From an uncultured Collinsella sp. (lineage in GTDB: Bacteria > Actinomycetota > Coriobacteriia > Coriobacteriales > Coriobacteriaceae), in contig CABRZY010000013.1 in NCBI GenBank assembly GCA_902475475.1, forward strand, positions 1 through 17,901: a stretch of DNA of 17,901 nucleotides, written 5' to 3'. A program made the translations under genes and the position numbers. Below, one piece after another: positions 15,578 through 17,901 of the stretch. The stretch's first letter is position 1; each line of letters starts with the position of its first letter. The notes beneath the pieces are model-generated. The model was given only the letters and a program-made list of their open reading frames with translations, had not been told where the DNA came from and made no database searches.

Positions 15578-15937
15578 ATGCGTTCGATAATGGGAAGTAT
15601 GGAATATCGACAGACAGATGGCAAAACTCGGCGCGTGCACAAGCAGTATGTGGACGTCGTGGCTCGCATCCTCGCGGGCGGACAAGTCGTGCCGGTTACC
15701 GTCTGCTGGGTCGACGGTCGCTGCTTTACGATTGACGAGATCGTCTCGTCCACTGGTTTTGGCCTGACGGTCCACGGCGTTCGTACGGCAACCTATAAGG
15801 TGCGTTTTGGCGGGCACGCGACCGAGTTGTATCTGGAGGACCAGGCGTACGGACGGCCGGACGGCTCGCAGGCCCACGTGATGCGTTGGTGGGTCTGGGC
15901 GTTTGATCGTACGCTTGAGGGCGAGCGCCGTAGGTAA
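15578..15937 (+). CDS. Hypothetical protein, small and basic, not recognised
   Basis: I do not recognise this 119-residue protein. It has no signal peptide or membrane segment. Its pattern of alternating hydrophobic residues (QYVDVVARILAGGQVVPVTVCWVDGRCFTIDEIVSSTGFGLTVHGVRTATYKVRFGGHATELYLEDQ) suggests a small beta-rich domain. The core string W-x-G-R-x-F-x-I-D-x-I resembles that of small actinobacterial proteins in which a Trp-Gly-Arg strand packs against a second sheet (DUF6504-like), but this is only a resemblance. In-frame ATGs at 15578, 15590 and 15599 all lack a good Shine-Dalgarno. The one at 15578 is about nine bases after a TACAAT box, so a leaderless message is possible; 15599 would give 112 residues. 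It is divergent from pit and precedes the Bax inhibitor gene by 83 bases. Confidence 0.65.
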   Translation: MRSIMGSMEYRQTDGKTRRVHKQYVDVVARILAGGQVVPVTVCWVDGRCFTIDEIVSSTGFGLTVHGVRTATYKVRFGGHATELYLEDQAYGRPDGSQAHVMRWWVWAFDRTLEGERRR

Positions 15938-15955
15938 GGACGCACGGCGTTCGGG

Positions 15956-15961
15956 TACAAT
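15956..15961 (+). promoter_or_regulatory. Possible -10 element of the Bax inhibitor-1 gene
   Basis: TACAAT (15956-15961) lies 59 bases before the ATG at 16021. No good -35 is at the right distance, so this is tentative. Confidence 0.3.
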
Positions 15962-15983
15962 GGCAGGAATCTTGTCATCTGCT

Positions 15984-16002
15984 GCGCCGTCTTTCACGGC
16001 GC
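15984..16002 (+). other. Leader hairpin before the Bax inhibitor-1 gene
   Basis: GCGCCGT (15984-15990) and ACGGCGC (15996-16002) form a perfect 7-bp stem with a CTTTC loop. It ends just before the GAAAGGA ribosome site (16009-16015) and could affect translation or end short transcripts from the preceding gene. Confidence 0.5.
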
Positions 16003-16020
16003 TTTGTGAAAGGACGAAGT

Positions 16021-16716
16021 ATGAACGATATCCAGGGCTATCAGAACGGCCCCATCGAGACCGGTGCAAGCCGTGCCAAGGAGATGTCGCCGCGCGCGTA
16101 CAACCTTGTCATGTCTGCCCTGATCTTCTTGGGCTTTTGCGCCATGGGCGCCGGCGCCTACTTTACGAGCACCATGTCGTTTGCGCGCATGATGATGAGC
16201 GGCGCAGCCTTGCCGCTGGTCTTTGGCTCGTTTATTTTGACCATCGTCGGCATGGTCATGATGTCGGCCGCCGCCAGCAAGCAGTCCGTGGGCCTGTCCC
16301 TTGTGGGCTACGTAATCTTTGCGAGTACCTTTGGCCTGACCGCGTCGTTTGGCCTTGCCAACTACGACCTGCCCACCATCAACACTGCCTTTATCGCCAC
16401 GGCCGCCATCACCTTTGTCTTTGGCGCGCTGGGCGTGACCTTCCCCAAGTTTTTCCAGCGCGTATATGGCATCGGTTTTGGCATTCTGCTCGCCACTATT
16501 CTGGTTGAGATCGTGCTGATGTTCATGGGCGTCTCGCAGTCCATCACCGACCTGATCGTGATCGTGGTGTTCGCCGGCTTTATTGGCTACGACACCTATG
16601 TTGCCACGACGGTGCCGCCTACGCTGCCCAACGCCGTGCTCATGGCGTCCAATCTGTTCGTTGACATTATCAACGTGTTCCTGCGCATCCTGAACATCCT
16701 TGGCCGTCGCGACTAG
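16021..16716 (+). CDS. Bax inhibitor-1 / YccA family membrane protein
   Basis: Members of the BI-1 (UPF0005) family are seven-helix membrane proteins; bacterial ones act as pH-sensitive calcium leak channels (YetJ) or interact with the FtsH protease (YccA). The 231-residue protein has about seven hydrophobic segments, beginning with YNLVMSALIFLGFCAMGAGAYF. The family-specific end is clear: FAGFIGYDTYVATT, where the conserved Asp lies, and LFVDIINVFLRILNILGRRD. The ATG at 16021 follows GAAAGGACGAAGT; a GTG at 16006 is less likely. It has its own possible promoter and a terminator with a UUCG loop, so it is probably transcribed alone. Confidence 0.93.
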   Translation: MNDIQGYQNGPIETGASRAKEMSPRAYNLVMSALIFLGFCAMGAGAYFTSTMSFARMMMSGAALPLVFGSFILTIVGMVMMSAAASKQSVGLSLVGYVIFASTFGLTASFGLANYDLPTINTAFIATAAITFVFGALGVTFPKFFQRVYGIGFGILLATILVEIVLMFMGVSQSITDLIVIVVFAGFIGYDTYVATTVPPTLPNAVLMASNLFVDIINVFLRILNILGRRD

Positions 16717-16761
16717 TGGCGAATTGCGGCGGTGCTTGCCGTGCGGGCAAATCGATGCGAA

Positions 16762-16788
16762 AGGCGGTCCTTCGGGGCCGTCTTTTTT
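16762..16788 (+). terminator. Rho-independent terminator after the Bax inhibitor-1 gene
   Basis: A 9-bp stem (16762-16770 with 16775-16783, two G-U pairs) closed by a TTCG tetraloop runs into six T residues (16783-16788). Confidence 0.88.
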
Positions 16789-16853
16789 GTACGCGGCGGG
16801 GTATCATGGATGGGAAAAACCGATAGCGGCAGCGACAGGAAAGGTGGCCACGT

Positions 16854-17901
16854 ATGGCAGACGTCGACAACAGGAACCGTAACCGCAGGTCCAACCGAGC
16901 GGGTCAGCCCAATCCCAAGCGCGAGGCCCGTGCCAAGGCCGCCGAGCGTCACATGGCGACTGTGTCCGAAGCGTGCGCCAAGGATATCGAGCGCTCGCTT
17001 GCCGGCGTGCGCGAGTTCGATGGAATGCCTGCCGGTTTTGTCGCGGCGATGAAGGCTAAGGCCCAAGCGGCCGACACTGCCGAGGAACAGATTGCCGAGG
17101 AGTCTGGGGCCGCCGAGGTCGAGACCGCTGAGGTTGCATCCGCAGAGACTGAGGTTACGACCGAGCCTGCACCCGCAGAGGAGGCCGCGGAGGCCGAGTC
17201 CGCGCCTGCCGCCGAAAAGCCCGCTCCGGTCCTGCCCGAGGTCACCGTGCTCGACGCCTCTGCCACGCAGGCCATTCTGGATAACGGCCGAGGCTACGCG
17301 CAGTTCTGCGACATGGCCGTGCTCGCCTTTGCCTCGTTCACCAACCCGGGCGGTGGCTACATCCAGGGCTATCTGGGCCAGGAGGCCACGCTCTGTGCCG
17401 ATTCGTACCTGTACAACGTGCTCGATAAGCAGCGCAAATGGTACGGTGAGAACCGTCGCCGCAACATCAATTGCGAGCTTTACCGCAACCGTGCGCTGGT
17501 GGTGCCTGCGGTGCGCTTCGACCGCAACCACATGCATGCGTATGCCGACGTGATCGTGGCCGCCGCGCCCAACGCCAAGCGCGCTCGCCAGGAGTATCGC
17601 GTGGGTGACGATGCCCTGCTGGACGCCCTGCGCGATCGCATCCGCTTTGTGCTCGCCATCTGCGACGAGCTGGGTCGCGAGAAGCTCGTGCTGGGCGCTT
17701 GGGGCTGCGACAACAACGGCTTTGACGCCGAGGCCGTGGCCGAGCTCTTCCGCAAGGAGCTCGCGTCGGGCGACTTTAAGGTCAAGCAAGTCTTCTTTGC
17801 CGTGCCTTCTACGCGCTGGGATGAGGATTTTGCCAAGTTCGAGCACGTGCTGGCAAACTTCCCCGAGCGCAACGAGGAGTCCTATGCTCAGGTTGCCGCT
17901 C
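16854..17901 (+). CDS. TIGR02452 family protein (microbial PARG-like macrodomain), 3'-partial
   Basis: This gene runs off the right edge; 349 codons are visible. Residues 1-65 are basic and probably helical. Residues about 66-128 are a disordered Glu/Ala/Pro-rich stretch. After that comes a microbial poly(ADP-ribose) glycohydrolase-like domain of the TIGR02452 family, whose known members bind ADP-ribose and cleave it from modified proteins. Visible motifs are LAFASFTNPGGGY, the loop GGG (166-168) followed by QEA (176-178), LCADSYLYNVL, and GAWGC (281-285) followed by FDAEAVAELFRKEL. The family signature is GGG-x(6-8)-QEE; the spacing fits, but Ala178 stands where the second, catalytic Glu is expected, so activity is doubtful. 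The ATG follows AGGAAAGGTGG and comes after a terminator, so the gene has its own promoter. The bound substrate is unknown. Confidence 0.88.
   Translation, partial: MADVDNRNRNRRSNRAGQPNPKREARAKAAERHMATVSEACAKDIERSLAGVREFDGMPAGFVAAMKAKAQAADTAEEQIAEESGAAEVETAEVASAETEVTTEPAPAEEAAEAESAPAAEKPAPVLPEVTVLDASATQAILDNGRGYAQFCDMAVLAFASFTNPGGGYIQGYLGQEATLCADSYLYNVLDKQRKWYGENRRRNINCELYRNRALVVPAVRFDRNHMHAYADVIVAAAPNAKRARQEYRVGDDALLDALRDRIRFVLAICDELGREKLVLGAWGCDNNGFDAEAVAELFRKELASGDFKVKQVFFAVPSTRWDEDFAKFEHVLANFPERNEESYAQVAA

Overview
The window is GC-rich and gene-dense. It reads as a chromosomal segment of a Coriobacteriia actinobacterium, most like Collinsella. That assignment is inferred from protein style, codon bias and gene order (murC-murB-ftsQ-ftsZ with no ftsA, then pgeF, yggS, sepF, yggT, divIVA); I could not run a database search.

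Layout. Positions 1-4469 hold the end of the cell wall and division cluster: murC (cut by the window edge), murB, ftsQ and ftsZ, closed by a terminator at 4496. Positions 4680-9929 hold pgeF overlapping pstS, then pstC, pstA, pstB and phoU, a high-affinity phosphate importer with its regulator. Positions 10049-12640 return to the division cluster with yggS, sepF, yggT and divIVA, closed by a strong terminator at 12670. The pst-phoU block therefore sits inside the widely conserved ftsZ-pgeF-yggS-sepF-yggT-divIVA order. On the minus strand follow a nitroreductase (12807-13328), a DUF47 PhoU-like protein (13609-14232) and a PiT phosphate permease (14300-15349). The last two form a second, low-affinity phosphate uptake unit. 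The right end has an unrecognised small protein, a Bax inhibitor-1/YccA membrane protein, and the start of a microbial PARG-like (TIGR02452) macrodomain protein that runs off the window.

The most striking signal is a set of small lesions that break four otherwise well conserved genes. murC carries a 23-bp insertion, 19-20 bp of which is an exact inverted copy of murC sequence about 140 bp downstream. murB is shifted at a spot holding a 14-bp string identical to one near the end of murC, where that string also looks like an insertion. pstA has a perfect 10-bp tandem duplication, and sepF lacks one base in a G run. yggT also has no ordinary start codon. murC and murB are normally essential, so either the sequence contains artefacts (template-switch chimeras, consensus errors) or this lineage makes templated micro-insertions. 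Reads and relatives would decide.

Other points of interest are a perfect 22-bp inverted repeat with a structured loop and outer arms between the nitroreductase and DUF47 genes, a G-quadruplex motif upstream of the nitroreductase, and replacement of the expected second Glu of the PARG QEE signature by Ala in the last gene.
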